A stretch of 43,052 nucleotides of DNA, from assembly GCA_031272965.1 (NCBI GenBank), contig JAISSS010000048.1, positions 1-43,052 of the forward strand, read 5' to 3'. Every line of letters begins with the position of its first letter. The stretch's first letter is position 1. The notes beneath the pieces are model-generated. The model worked only from the letters and a program-made list of their open reading frames with translations, had not been told where the DNA came from and searched no databases. The stretch is from Bacteroidales bacterium (GTDB lineage Bacteria > Bacteroidota > Bacteroidia > Bacteroidales > Prolixibacteraceae). Below are positions 35,315 to 43,052 of the stretch, in pieces. The position numbers and the translations under genes are program-made.

Positions 35315-36132
35315 TTTGAGCTTTTATTTAATACGCGGTTTAACTTCCCTGATACCAATCCTTCCGGGTCAAGCAATACTTCTTCGAAACCGACAGCTTT
35401 GATTTTTTCAACGACCTCATTACCGACAGCCTGCAGGCGGGGAAATTCGGCAGGCGGCACTTCCACCTTTGCCATATTTCCATAGTGGCGGACGCGCACG
35501 TCGCTGAATCCCAGTTCATTCACTATGCTTTCGGCCGCTTCTATCTGCCGCAGTTTTTCCTGTGTAACCGGCTGATTATAGGGGATTCGCGAACTCAGGC
35601 AGGGGCTGGCCGGCTTGTTCCAGTTGGGCAGGCCAAAATACTGCGCAAGTTGGCGCACGTCCGGCTTGGTGATGCCACATTCGGCAAGCGGCGACAGTAC
35701 ACGGTGTTCGGTCGCGGCCTGCATACCCGGACGGTAATCGCCGCCATCATCACTGTTAGCGCCACTTAACACGTCAAAGGCCGGATACTGCTCCTTAATT
35801 CGCTGCAACGAATCAAACAAGTGCATCTTACAAAAATAGCACCGGTTTACGGGATTGCTGTTATACCGTTCATCAGCTATTTCGCCGGTATAAATCTCCT
35901 CAAGCCGGATGTCATAGCGACGACAGAAGTCACGGGCAAGTTCCAGGTCGCGTGATTTCAGGCTCTCGGAACCTGAAATCACGCCAACAACGTTGTCTCG
36001 CCCCTGGAAATGCCGCGCCATATACAGCGCCAGCGACGAATCAATGCCGCCGGAAAACGCCACGATTGACCCCTGCCGCGCCAGGAACCACTGCTCTAAC
36101 CGATTAAGTTTGTCTTTTAATAATGCCTCCAT
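35311..36132 (-). CDS. larE: ATP-dependent sulfur transferase LarE
   Basis: PP-loop enzyme of 273 residues that thiolates the NPN cofactor precursor. The ATG at 36132 is preferred over a TTG at 36177 because GGAGAG sits just before it. The PP-loop AFSGGIDSSLA is at residues 25-35. The Cys of PASPCLSSRIPY corresponds to the sulfur-donating Cys of lactobacillar LarE. An additional NRCYFCK motif gives a CxxC plus a third Cys, as in the iron-sulfur type LarE that recycles sulfur rather than sacrificing itself; that assignment is inferred. It overlaps larC, forming a two-gene operon. Confidence 0.94.
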   Translation of the reverse strand: MEALLKDKLNRLEQWFLARQGSIVAFSGGIDSSLALYMARHFQGRDNVVGVISGSESLKSRDLELARDFCRRYDIRLEEIYTGEIADERYNSNPVNRCYFCKMHLFDSLQRIKEQYPAFDVLSGANSDDGGDYRPGMQAATEHRVLSPLAECGITKPDVRQLAQYFGLPNWNKPASPCLSSRIPYNQPVTQEKLRQIEAAESIVNELGFSDVRVRHYGNMAKVEVPPAEFPRLQAVGNEVVEKIKAVGFEEVLLDPEGLVSGKLNRVLNKSSK

Positions 36133-36228
36133 AGGTCTCTCCAATTGAGGCTGTAAAAGTAACACTTTTTCCCGCAATGATATTACTAATCGCCGAAAAT
36201 TTAATATTGCAATTATTTTTCAACCGTC

Positions 36229-37626
36229 CTAATCACGTCCGAAAGCCAGCGAAACACCGCCCTGGAAAGCGATGCCGTTGATGCCTACGGGGATAAAGTT
36301 TTTCGAGTAGCGTAACGGGATGCGGTCAACCGCAAAGAACAGGCTGTAGAAGCCGAGCTGCGAATGTACGCCTATTCCGATGGTTGGGAACTTGCCGTTG
36401 TGCAGGGTAGCGTTCAGCGTTGGCGCCAGCCACTTCAGCGGACGGAAGTTGGCAGATGCTGTAACATCGGCATAAGCCGACTTGTTGGCAAACAGGGTGG
36501 TTATTAACATTCCGACGCCGAGCTTGTCGTTCAGCAGGCAGTATTCGCCGCCTATGTTCAGCCGTGTGGACAGCGAGGAGGAATAGGACTTGCCGTCGCC
36601 GCGTTGCAGAGCATCCGTGAAGACGTCTCCAAGCTCATCGCGCAGGTTGCTGCCGATTTCGTCAACATCGTCTCCCACGATATAGTCAATGCCATCAAAG
36701 GAATAGCTGTCGGACACCTCCATCGTGGTGATGTTGTTTTTCCAGCGGATAAATCCGAGGTCGGTCAGGGCAGCCGACAGTTGCAGGTTTGGCAGTAGCC
36801 GGAAGGTCGCGCCAAGGTCAATGCCTATGCCGGAACCGCCTGCGAATGAAAAGTCGTCATCATATTCCATGCCGCCAAAGTCAGGGGTTTCCCGGTTCCC
36901 GTCATTTTTAAAAGGCAGGGTTATCGGAGCGGAAATACTCAGGGTACCTTTACCGTTTACGGCCCACTCATCGACGCCTGCCACAAGGTTAAAGCGGTCG
37001 AAGTCAGTCTTTATATTGGCCTGGCCGAGCAGGATTTTGAATTTTCCGCCGACGGTTAATCTCTCGTCAATTATATGCGAATATCCGAATCCCATTTCCG
37101 AATAAAGCGAGGCGTCTATGCCGAGCTTTTTCAGATCGAAGTTGCCATGTTCACCGGTGCCATACAACACTATATGGAAGAGGTCTTTGGGCAAATAAAT
37201 CCCTGCATCCAGCCGCTCGGAAAAGTTGAACGTAAAATATCCTCTTTCGGCGATGCGAAATCCGAATGACAGGATGTCGAAGTTAAAATCCGTATAGAAG
37301 CGGGATGTTTTGGTGAGCTTATTGTAGAACTTGTCGCGCTCGGCCTCCGCGGCGGGATGCAAAAACAGGACGGTTTTTTCTTCACCGTTGATGTTCTTGC
37401 TGACGAAGGCATCACTCAACCGCACCGGCAAGCCGCAGTCAACGCGCCAGTTGGGCATTACAGGAATGTCGATAAACAATTTCGACTGGGGCTGGAAGGC
37501 AGGGTTGTAAGCGCTGCGTTCAGGAACACCGCGCATAAAATAAACCGTATTTATCTGGGCGGTTGCTGCCCCGCTTGCCAGCAGCAGCACTGCCGCTAAA
37601 AGAACTTTATATTGAGATAATTTCAT
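36229..37626 (-). CDS. DUF5723-family outer membrane protein
   Basis: 465 residues from the ATG at 37626, which opens a clean signal peptide (MKLSQYKVLLAAVLLLASGA, ending TAQ); the upstream ATG at 37674 would overlap the preceding gene. The body is a beta-rich barrel with alternating strands: AYNPAFQPQSKLFIDIPVMP, FDILSFGFRIAERGYFTFNF, GMGFGYSHIIDERLTVGGKF-type strands and a C-terminal QGGVSLAFGRD. The family is recalled as DUF5723, of unknown function. It follows an uncharacterised lipoprotein gene by 40 bases, so the two may form an envelope pair. Confidence 0.78.
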   Translation of the reverse strand: MKLSQYKVLLAAVLLLASGAATAQINTVYFMRGVPERSAYNPAFQPQSKLFIDIPVMPNWRVDCGLPVRLSDAFVSKNINGEEKTVLFLHPAAEAERDKFYNKLTKTSRFYTDFNFDILSFGFRIAERGYFTFNFSERLDAGIYLPKDLFHIVLYGTGEHGNFDLKKLGIDASLYSEMGFGYSHIIDERLTVGGKFKILLGQANIKTDFDRFNLVAGVDEWAVNGKGTLSISAPITLPFKNDGNRETPDFGGMEYDDDFSFAGGSGIGIDLGATFRLLPNLQLSAALTDLGFIRWKNNITTMEVSDSYSFDGIDYIVGDDVDEIGSNLRDELGDVFTDALQRGDGKSYSSSLSTRLNIGGEYCLLNDKLGVGMLITTLFANKSAYADVTASANFRPLKWLAPTLNATLHNGKFPTIGIGVHSQLGFYSLFFAVDRIPLRYSKNFIPVGINGIAFQGGVSLAFGRD

Positions 37627-37666
37627 TTTTTTTCTGTATATTGTTAAACAGTCAGTTTTCTGTATC

Positions 37667-39238
37667 CTACTCATTATTAAAGATAAAGCCGCCGGAAATA
37701 ACTAATCCCATTTTCAGGCTCAGGAAGTCAGAGGCATTGAGTTTGGCTTTGCTTGCCGAATTGCCAAACAGCCGGAATCCGAGTTTCAGATATGTGGCTT
37801 TTTGCAGGTCTTCAAATTCGGTTTTTGTGAGTTCGAAATTGATGTCGCCCGTCTTTTCAACAGTAACATCGCCGTCGGCAGAAGTGTCGGCCTGTGCGAA
37901 ATCGCCGAGTACTTTTTCGGACTGGCCGCCGATTTGCAGGGGCCGGTAATCGGCGTCAAGGGGGGCAATGCTGAGGCTGAATCCGAGCGGCAAATGCGAT
38001 GTGTAGTTCAGCCGCAATGTGGTTTTACTGCCATCAACGAGATTGATGTCGCCGCCAATGTCAAGTGAAGTGGTGTCGGAATAGACTAAATTACTGCCCT
38101 CATTCAACCATAAGGGCAACAGCGCCGTGATGCCCACGTTCATGGCCGCATCGGTAGAGAACGATTGCATATCGCCGCGCGTGGCGGCATTAGTGATGTC
38201 GGCTATTTCTTTTGTCTTAATGGCAAACGACACCCCTACACCTTCCCCCAGCGATTCGCGGCTAAGCATGTGGGAGAATATCTCACGGTCATCCGCATTG
38301 GATATGGCCTCACGGTTGACAGTGATAGTTTTGCCACTCTCAACCGGGAAGTCTAATCCCCCGTCCGAAAATTCCAGGTCGTTGACCTTGGCGAGGTTGA
38401 ATATCAGCGGAATATCTATGCCGCTCTGCTCCACGGCAAAGTCAATTTGCGGGGCATAGAAGCTGATTTGACTGTCACCAAGAAAGTCGGCTACATTGGC
38501 AATCACGCTCTCCTTATTCACGGGTTTTTCGAAGCCGTAGCTGAACCAGCCATAAACAGTAAAGTCGTCAGAACTGATGCCTACATTAATCGCGGTGCCG
38601 CTTCCACCGGTCGTGGTAACGCGCAGCTTGTAATCGTCTGCGTTAATGATTAGCGGATTGGCTTCGGTAATCGTAATTTTGCCGCCTATAATCGGATAGA
38701 CCGTCCCGTCGGAAGCTATCAGCGACACAGCCGTAAGGCTGGTAGCAGAGATGGTTAACGTACCACTTGTATAAGTTACATGGTCAATGACGTGCTTGTT
38801 CTGGCTCGACGGGGACGGTATCGCCGTAGAAAGGTCGAACTTGAACGGAATGTCAAACTGCGCTCCGGCAGGGACAGGCGCTCCGCCGGTCGCAGGCAGG
38901 CTCAGGCTTTTAACTTTCGATTTCAGAGAGGAAAACGCCTCACTGAAATTCTTGTCCTCCTCCATCGCATAACTGAACGAATCAACGTAAGCAACCGCAA
39001 GAATACCGGTAGCTGTAGTGTCAAGCGTTACATGTGTGTCGCCGGGAATTTCTCCTTTCGAGCGTTTCACTATTTCCCGAATAGATATTGAACTTCTGTT
39101 CAGTATGGGAAAAGCAAAATCGCCCTTTACTAAGACCTCATCTGTGGAAAGATTGTTCAGGTCAATGCCCTTTTCAACACATGACGCAAAGACACCGACC
39201 ACAAAGAGACAACAAAAAAAACTTTTCTTTAAATTCAT
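37667..39238 (-). CDS. Uncharacterised lipoprotein, beta-rich
   Basis: 523 residues from the ATG at 39238; the longer frame to 39289 would remove the signal from the N-terminus. The signal MNLKKSFFCCLFVVGVFASC places the lipid-modified Cys at residue 20. The remainder is Ser/Thr-rich and rich in beta strands, with repeated segments such as SISIREIVKRSKGEIPGDTH, FKFDLSTAIPSPSSQN, AAMNVGITALLPLWLN and TTLRLNYTSHLPLGFSLSIA. No enzyme motif is visible. Similar large lipoproteins precede DUF5723 genes in related genomes as far as I recall. A promoter element lies 25 bases before the chosen start. Confidence 0.75.
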   Translation of the reverse strand: MNLKKSFFCCLFVVGVFASCVEKGIDLNNLSTDEVLVKGDFAFPILNRSSISIREIVKRSKGEIPGDTHVTLDTTATGILAVAYVDSFSYAMEEDKNFSEAFSSLKSKVKSLSLPATGGAPVPAGAQFDIPFKFDLSTAIPSPSSQNKHVIDHVTYTSGTLTISATSLTAVSLIASDGTVYPIIGGKITITEANPLIINADDYKLRVTTTGGSGTAINVGISSDDFTVYGWFSYGFEKPVNKESVIANVADFLGDSQISFYAPQIDFAVEQSGIDIPLIFNLAKVNDLEFSDGGLDFPVESGKTITVNREAISNADDREIFSHMLSRESLGEGVGVSFAIKTKEIADITNAATRGDMQSFSTDAAMNVGITALLPLWLNEGSNLVYSDTTSLDIGGDINLVDGSKTTLRLNYTSHLPLGFSLSIAPLDADYRPLQIGGQSEKVLGDFAQADTSADGDVTVEKTGDINFELTKTEFEDLQKATYLKLGFRLFGNSASKAKLNASDFLSLKMGLVISGGFIFNNE

Positions 39239-39263
39239 GTCTAACGATAATTTGTTTAGGCTG

Positions 39264-39271
39264 CAAAAATA
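39264..39271 (-). promoter_or_regulatory. -7 element TATTTTTG of the lipoprotein-DUF5723 operon
   Basis: TATTTTTG followed by CAGCCTAAAC on the minus strand, 25 bases before the ATG at 39238. It supports the internal start. Confidence 0.6.
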
Positions 39272-39377
39272 GTAATAAAAAGGATACAATTGATTAAAAC
39301 AATATGATTTTTTTATATGGAAAGTATTTTATTTATATAACAGACTGAATTGCATTTACTGTTTCTGGAAAAACATA

Positions 39378-39385
39378 TATTTTTG
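39378..39385 (+). promoter_or_regulatory. -7 element TATTTTTG of the glycosyltransferase-like gene
   Basis: TATTTTTG lies 17 bases before the ATG at 39403 in the AT-rich 164-base divergent region 39239-39402, which is otherwise non-coding. Confidence 0.55.
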
Positions 39386-39402
39386 ACACAAAATTAGTTT
39401 CT

Positions 39403-40410
39403 ATGAATTTAAATTTAACTGACCTGACGACCGTTTATATCGCATGTTTACCGCACAACACGTCCGGAGGGCCGGAATTGCTGCACCAGTTAGCCTGGAA
39501 GTTGAATCGGCAGGGAATCAGGGCATGTATGTTCTACCTGAAGCGCAGTTCATCGCCGGTGGCCGATATATACCGGCAATATGTTGATTCTTACGTGTTT
39601 GAAGTGGAGGATTCCCGTCATAACATTTTGATTGTGCCGGAAGGCCGTACTTATCTGCTGCCACGCTACCGCAATATACAGAAGGTAATATGGTGGCTCA
39701 GTGTGGACAACTATTTTATTTCCCGCAATTTTCCGGAGAACCGCCTTCGCAGGGTTCTACGATTGCGCCGCTATTTTATGCCGGAAAATCCGACCACCCA
39801 CGATGATATTACACTGCATTTAGTGCAGTCAAAATATGCAGCCGATTTCTTAGACAGTTATGCGATTAATAATTATGTATATCTTACCGATTATCTGCGG
39901 GCTGACTTCTTCGCTCGCAGTAGAGAACTGTCAGGCACGGTCAAAGAAGATATCGTCATTTATAATCCCAGGAAAGGTTTTAAGTTTACGGAGAAACTCA
40001 TCGCCGCCTGCCCTGATATACATTTCACGGCGATTGAAGGCATGACGCCATCGGAAGTTGTTATGTTGATGGCCAAATCAAAGGTATATATTGACTTCGG
40101 CAATCATCCCGGTCGCGACCGGCTGCCTCGCGAAGCGGCCATGATGTTAGACTGTGTCATTACCGGCAAACGCGGCGCCGCCGGCAACGACATTGATACG
40201 CCCATACCGCCGGAATTTAAGTTCGACGACCGCGACGCAGATGTTCCGGCAATCAGGGAGGCCCTGCGGAAGCTGCTAGCAAATTATGCGGCCGAAGTTA
40301 AAAAATTCGCTGCCTATCGTGCCACTATACAGCAACAGGAACATTTATTCGATTCCGAAATCAATGCCATATTTACCCGTCATGTTAAGAAAAAGCTCTT
40401 TTTTTCTTAA
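39403..40410 (+). CDS. Glycosyltransferase-like protein, GT-B type (uncertain)
   Basis: 335 residues. The N-terminus TVYIACLPHNTSGGPELLHQ followed by LAWKL resembles GT-B donor domains. The C-terminal half has IHFTAIEGMTPSEVVMLMAK and then VYIDFGNHPGRDRLPREAAM, a pattern like the nucleotide-sugar binding region of GT4-type enzymes. It may act in surface polysaccharide assembly. Exact family and substrate are not recognised. It is monocistronic, and its last codons (HVKKKLFFS) lie in a perfect hairpin. Confidence 0.65.
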   Translation: MNLNLTDLTTVYIACLPHNTSGGPELLHQLAWKLNRQGIRACMFYLKRSSSPVADIYRQYVDSYVFEVEDSRHNILIVPEGRTYLLPRYRNIQKVIWWLSVDNYFISRNFPENRLRRVLRLRRYFMPENPTTHDDITLHLVQSKYAADFLDSYAINNYVYLTDYLRADFFARSRELSGTVKEDIVIYNPRKGFKFTEKLIAACPDIHFTAIEGMTPSEVVMLMAKSKVYIDFGNHPGRDRLPREAAMMLDCVITGKRGAAGNDIDTPIPPEFKFDDRDADVPAIREALRKLLANYAAEVKKFAAYRATIQQQEHLFDSEINAIFTRHVKKKLFFS

Positions 40411-40414
40411 CATG
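40381..40414 (+). terminator. Perfect hairpin overlapping the end of the glycosyltransferase-like gene
   Basis: CATGTTAAGAAAAA (40381-40394) pairs with TTTTTCTTAACATG (40401-40414) around a short loop, a 14-base-pair stem. The stop codon TAA (40408-40410) is inside the 3' arm. No T tract follows directly, so it may act in termination or in mRNA 3'-end stability. Confidence 0.55.
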
Positions 40415-40438
40415 GTAGAATGAATTGATTTTTTATCT

Positions 40439-40446
40439 TAATTTTG
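40439..40446 (+). promoter_or_regulatory. -7 element TAATTTTG of the DUF1097 gene
   Basis: TAATTTTG followed by CAGCGTAAAAAGAG, 21 bases before the ATG at 40468. It shares the GCGTAAAA octamer with the nuo and TerC promoters. Confidence 0.6.
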
Positions 40447-40467
40447 CAGCGTAAAAAGAGAGTTTTT

Positions 40468-40986
40468 ATGAAAAACACAGTTTTTGCCGCAGGTTCTGCC
40501 TGGACGGCGTTTTTAGCGTTTATTATTGTCATTATTGACCAGTTATTAAAAAGTTCAATGCCTATTGGCGCCACAACGGGCTTCACTTACGTGGCCTTCG
40601 TTGCGTGGGCGGTGTATTTCTTTTCGGGCTGTACGCTCAAAGGCGGAATCCGCGCAATGCTCGGTTGGGCTATCGGGATAGGGTTCTCTATCGGGATAGT
40701 CAAGATTGCCGGACTGTTCGGGTTCACCCCGTTCTTCTGCGTACCGATAGCAGTGTTCATCGTAGTTTTCCTCGTGCTTTACCTCGAAAAAGTGCCGTGG
40801 ATAGACCTCATTCCGGCAATGTTTGTCGCCTCCGGCACATATTTCGGAATGATAAACTACGTCGCTGCAGGCGATTTGACGAACTGCGCCAAGGTGGAGC
40901 TGATTTACGGCTTCATTGGGTTCCTCTTCGGATGGATAACCATCGCAGGCAAAGACGTCATTGCGAAGGCTCTGACAAAGAAGTAA
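40468..40986 (+). CDS. DUF1097-family inner membrane protein
   Basis: 172 residues from the ATG at 40468, preceded by AAAGAGAG; the frame is open further upstream but has no better start. It has about six hydrophobic helices: AWTAFLAFIIVIIDQLL, TYVAFVAWAVYFFSG, IRAMLGWAIGIGFSIGIV, the stretch FFCVPIAVFIVVFLVLYLEK, LIPAMFVASGTYFGMINYVA and the terminal LIYGFIGFLFGWITIAG. The family (YcdZ-like) has no established function. It converges on guaB with a 6-base gap. Confidence 0.8.
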   Translation: MKNTVFAAGSAWTAFLAFIIVIIDQLLKSSMPIGATTGFTYVAFVAWAVYFFSGCTLKGGIRAMLGWAIGIGFSIGIVKIAGLFGFTPFFCVPIAVFIVVFLVLYLEKVPWIDLIPAMFVASGTYFGMINYVAAGDLTNCAKVELIYGFIGFLFGWITIAGKDVIAKALTKK

Positions 40987-40992
40987 TAATTC

Positions 40993-42486
40993 TTACATAT
41001 CAGAATCTTTTCTGATGACGTCGTGAGTGCCGCCTTCCACGATGCTGGTAGCTGAGACGAGCGTGATTTTGGCATTATTTTTCAGCTCGCTGAAATTACG
41101 GGCGCCACAGCTACACATTGTGGAGCGGATTTTTCCGAGTGTCTGGTCGAGGTTGTCCTTGAGCTTTCCGGCGTACGGCACATAGCTGTCCACCCCCTCT
41201 TCAAATTTCATGGATTCGGAGGCCCCGCCCATGTCGTATCGTTGCCAGTTGCGGGCGCGGTTGGAACCTTCCCCCCAATATTCTTTAAGATACCTGTTGT
41301 TAATCATGATTTTTCGACCGGGGCTTTCGTCAAAACGGGCGAAGTAACGCCCCATCATAATGAAGTCGGCGCCCATAGCCAATGCAAGTGTGAGGTGGTA
41401 GTCCTGCACGATTCCGCCGTCAGAACATATCGGGATATAGCGCCCCGTTTTATTGAAATACTCGTCGCGGGCAGCCGCCACATCGATAATGGCCGTTGCC
41501 TGGCCGCGTCCGATGCCTTTCTGTTCGCGGGTGATACAGATAGAACCGCCTCCGATGCCCACTTTCACGAAATCGGCACCTGATTCAACTAAATAAAGGA
41601 AGCCATCGCGGTCAACCACATTCCCCCCACCGATAAAGCCGTTAAAGTTCTGCTTGACATACTGGATAGTATCGCGTTGCCATTCGGAGAAGCCGTCAGA
41701 GGAATCCACGCACAGCACGTCAGCACCTGCCTCCATCAGTTCGGGAACGCGCTCACGGTAGTCGCGGCTATTGATACCCGCCCCCACCAACAATTTCATG
41801 TTGCCGTCCGACAACTCATTAGGATATTCTTTATGGCTTTCATAGTCCTTGCGGAACACGAAGAATTGTAGCCGCCTCTTTTCATCAATAATTGGCAGCT
41901 GATTGAGCTTATGGTCCCAGATGATATCGTTGGCTTCATTGAGCGAGATTCCTGCCTGGCCGGTAATCAGCTTGTCGAATGGCGTCATAAAGTCTTTGAT
42001 TTTCCTGTCTAACGGGTCGCGCGAGGGCCGGTAATCGCGGCTGGTAACTATTCCCAACAGCTGGCCGTTAGGGGTCCCGTCTTCGGTAATTCCCAGCGTT
42101 GAATGGCCGGTAATTTCTTTCAGTTTCAGCACGTCAGCAAGGGTATGCGCAGGCGTGAGGTTCGAATCACTGACCACAAAACCTGCTTTAAATTTCTTTA
42201 CACGACGTATCATTTCCGCCTGTGAATCAACAGGTTGTGAGCCAAATATAAACGACATTCCCCCATTACGCGCCAACGCTATAGCCAGATTATGGTCGGA
42301 AACAGCCTGCATAATGGCCGAAACAAAGGGAATATTTAGTTCTATAGCCGGCTTTTCTCCTCTTCCAAACCCCGTCAACGGGGTCTTTAATGAAACATTA
42401 TCCGGCGTACAGGCTTTGGTGGTCAAGCCCGGAATCAGCAGATATTCGCTGAACGTTCTGGAAACTTCTTCGGTATATTGCGCCAT
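40993..42486 (-). CDS. guaB: IMP dehydrogenase
   Basis: 497-residue enzyme oxidising IMP to XMP in guanine nucleotide synthesis. The ATG at 42486 ([20 protein letters not shown]) is chosen because a promoter element lies 29 bases before it, inside the longer open frame. Two CBS domains occupy about residues 100-215 ([45 protein letters not shown]). Catalytic parts: [27 protein letters not shown], the active-site loop [14 protein letters not shown] with the nucleophilic Cys, [20 protein letters not shown] and the flap [17 protein letters not shown]. The active-site Cys is followed by Ile-Thr rather than the more usual Thr-Thr. Confidence 0.96.
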   Translation of the reverse strand: MAQYTEEVSRTFSEYLLIPGLTTKACTPDNVSLKTPLTGFGRGEKPAIELNIPFVSAIMQAVSDHNLAIALARNGGMSFIFGSQPVDSQAEMIRRVKKFKAGFVVSDSNLTPAHTLADVLKLKEITGHSTLGITEDGTPNGQLLGIVTSRDYRPSRDPLDRKIKDFMTPFDKLITGQAGISLNEANDIIWDHKLNQLPIIDEKRRLQFFVFRKDYESHKEYPNELSDGNMKLLVGAGINSRDYRERVPELMEAGADVLCVDSSDGFSEWQRDTIQYVKQNFNGFIGGGNVVDRDGFLYLVESGADFVKVGIGGGSICITREQKGIGRGQATAIIDVAAARDEYFNKTGRYIPICSDGGIVQDYHLTLALAMGADFIMMGRYFARFDESPGRKIMINNRYLKEYWGEGSNRARNWQRYDMGGASESMKFEEGVDSYVPYAGKLKDNLDQTLGKIRSTMCSCGARNFSELKNNAKITLVSATSIVEGGTHDVIRKDSDM

Positions 42487-42515
42487 GTCAACTTCTTTTA
42501 TGGTTAAAAATTGTG

Positions 42516-42523
42516 CAAAGATA
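42516..42523 (-). promoter_or_regulatory. -7 element TATCTTTG of guaB
   Basis: TATCTTTG followed by CACA on the minus strand, 29 bases before the ATG at 42486. TTG occurs 22 bases further upstream, three more than the consensus spacing. Confidence 0.6.
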
Positions 42524-42572
42524 CATATTTTTCCGATACGGCGAGCAAAAATTTTCACATGACGTTCCTATG

Positions 42573-43052
42573 TCATCCGGCATCAATGACTCTCCGCGCT
42601 TCCGCAATCAGTTTTTCTGCTTTGATTTTCAGATGGCTGCAATCAACAGGCGAAGCATTGACTTCGTCTTCATCATTGTTCCATGCTCGGCATCCTCCGC
42701 CGCAGAGATACCGAAATTCACAGTCCTTGCACCGCTCGATGGTATCTACGCTTCTTTCCGCAAATACGGCGAACTGTTTTGAGCGCAATACCAGTTCAAG
42801 CCCGTCTGTGATCACATTTCCAACACAAGCCCTTGTGGTGCGCCAAGCCACGCATGGATAAGCATCCCCTCCGGGTTCAACGTAAAGATTCTTGCCGATG
42901 CCGCATGTTTTTATCGGGAATATTCCTCTTATTAATAATTGCCGCTCATTTAACTGACTGAGTTGGCCGCCGCAAATCAGAGGTTCTTCCGCCTCGCTCG
43001 CTCTGCCTAACGGGAAAAGCGGTTTGTAGCGCGGCGGAGCGATATCCAGTTG
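42573..43052 (-). CDS. Radical SAM enzyme, C-terminal SPASM domain (5' part outside window)
   Basis: The frame is open from the window edge at 43052 to the stop at 42573, giving 159 C-terminal residues; the GTG at 42851 is internal and not a start. The complete SPASM pattern is present: C-x11-G-x4-C in TCGIGKNLYVEPGGDAYPC, then CKDCEFRYLCGGGC (C-x2-C-x5-C-x3-C) and a final Cys in PVDCSHLK. SPASM domains hold auxiliary iron-sulfur clusters in enzymes that modify ribosomal peptides or activate sulfatases and similar targets. The radical SAM CxxxCxxC core and any precursor peptide would be outside the window. Peptide maturation is the more likely role, but substrate type is not determined. Confidence 0.88.
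   Translation of the reverse strand, partial: QLDIAPPRYKPLFPLGRASEAEEPLICGGQLSQLNERQLLIRGIFPIKTCGIGKNLYVEPGGDAYPCVAWRTTRACVGNVITDGLELVLRSKQFAVFAERSVDTIERCKDCEFRYLCGGGCRAWNNDEDEVNASPVDCSHLKIKAEKLIAEARRVIDAG

Noticed and set aside
42159-42168. GGTTCGAATC resembling a tRNA T-loop
   Set aside because: It lies inside conserved guaB coding sequence and no acceptor stem or anticodon arm can be drawn around it.

Overview
The window looks like a chromosomal segment from a member of the Bacteroidota, most likely an uncultured Bacteroidales-type organism. The evidence is the recurring -7 promoter element TAnnTTTG in at least 13 intergenic regions, weak or absent Shine-Dalgarno sequences, lipoproteins with LAGC/AAGC-type lipoboxes, a fused nuoCD gene, DUF5723/DUF4422/NAGPA-type proteins, and HEAT-DUF1080 with Gfo/Idh/MocA enzymes. 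Base composition is near 50% GC. No tRNA, rRNA, CRISPR array, intact insertion sequence or prophage was seen. No gap between genes exceeds about 210 bases.

Layout. 1-4.3 kb: the 3' part of a SNF2-type helicase, a Met-rich TolC-like outer membrane factor, and a short frameshifted remnant of an EcoRI-family DNA adenine methylase. 4.3-8.4 kb (minus): a Tat-exported Gfo/Idh/MocA oxidoreductase and a HEAT-repeat/DUF1080 protein, probably acting on 3-keto-glycosides. 8.4-12.3 kb (minus): a compact operon of outer membrane barrel, recX, pgeF and a FecE/FecD-type ABC importer. 12.3-15.1 kb: TerC on plus; a DUF4422 glycosyltransferase and UDP-galactopyranose mutase on minus. 15.1-18.0 kb (plus): an ECF sigma factor, a membrane protein with anti-sigma-like N-terminus and TonB-like C-terminus, and an ABC ATPase without a permease.

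18.1-25.5 kb (minus): an exported Gfo/Idh/MocA lipoprotein, a PatB/MalY-type C-S lyase, a DUF2148 ferredoxin-like protein, a heparinase II/III-like protein, an MFS transporter and a family 2 glycosyltransferase. 25.6-30.5 kb (minus): two tandem paralogous lipoproteins with bacterial Ig-like domains and phosphodiester glycosidase (NAGPA) domains. 30.6-33.9 kb (plus): trmN6, then nuoA-nuoB-nuoCD closed by a strong hairpin with no nuoH-N. 34.1-36.1 kb (minus): larE-larC for the nickel-pincer cofactor. 36.2-39.2 kb (minus): an uncharacterised lipoprotein and a DUF5723 barrel. 39.4-41.0 kb (plus): a glycosyltransferase-like protein and a DUF1097 membrane protein. 41.0-43.05 kb (minus): guaB and, cut by the window edge, the SPASM domain of a radical SAM enzyme.

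Most genes are housekeeping or glycan-related and belong to recognisable families. I did not find a clearly new multi-gene system. The best second-look items are the methylase remnant, the isolated nuoA-B-CD module, a shared extension of the promoter downstream of TAnnTTTG, the sigma/TonB-like/ABC unit, the lar pair and the SPASM gene at the edge.
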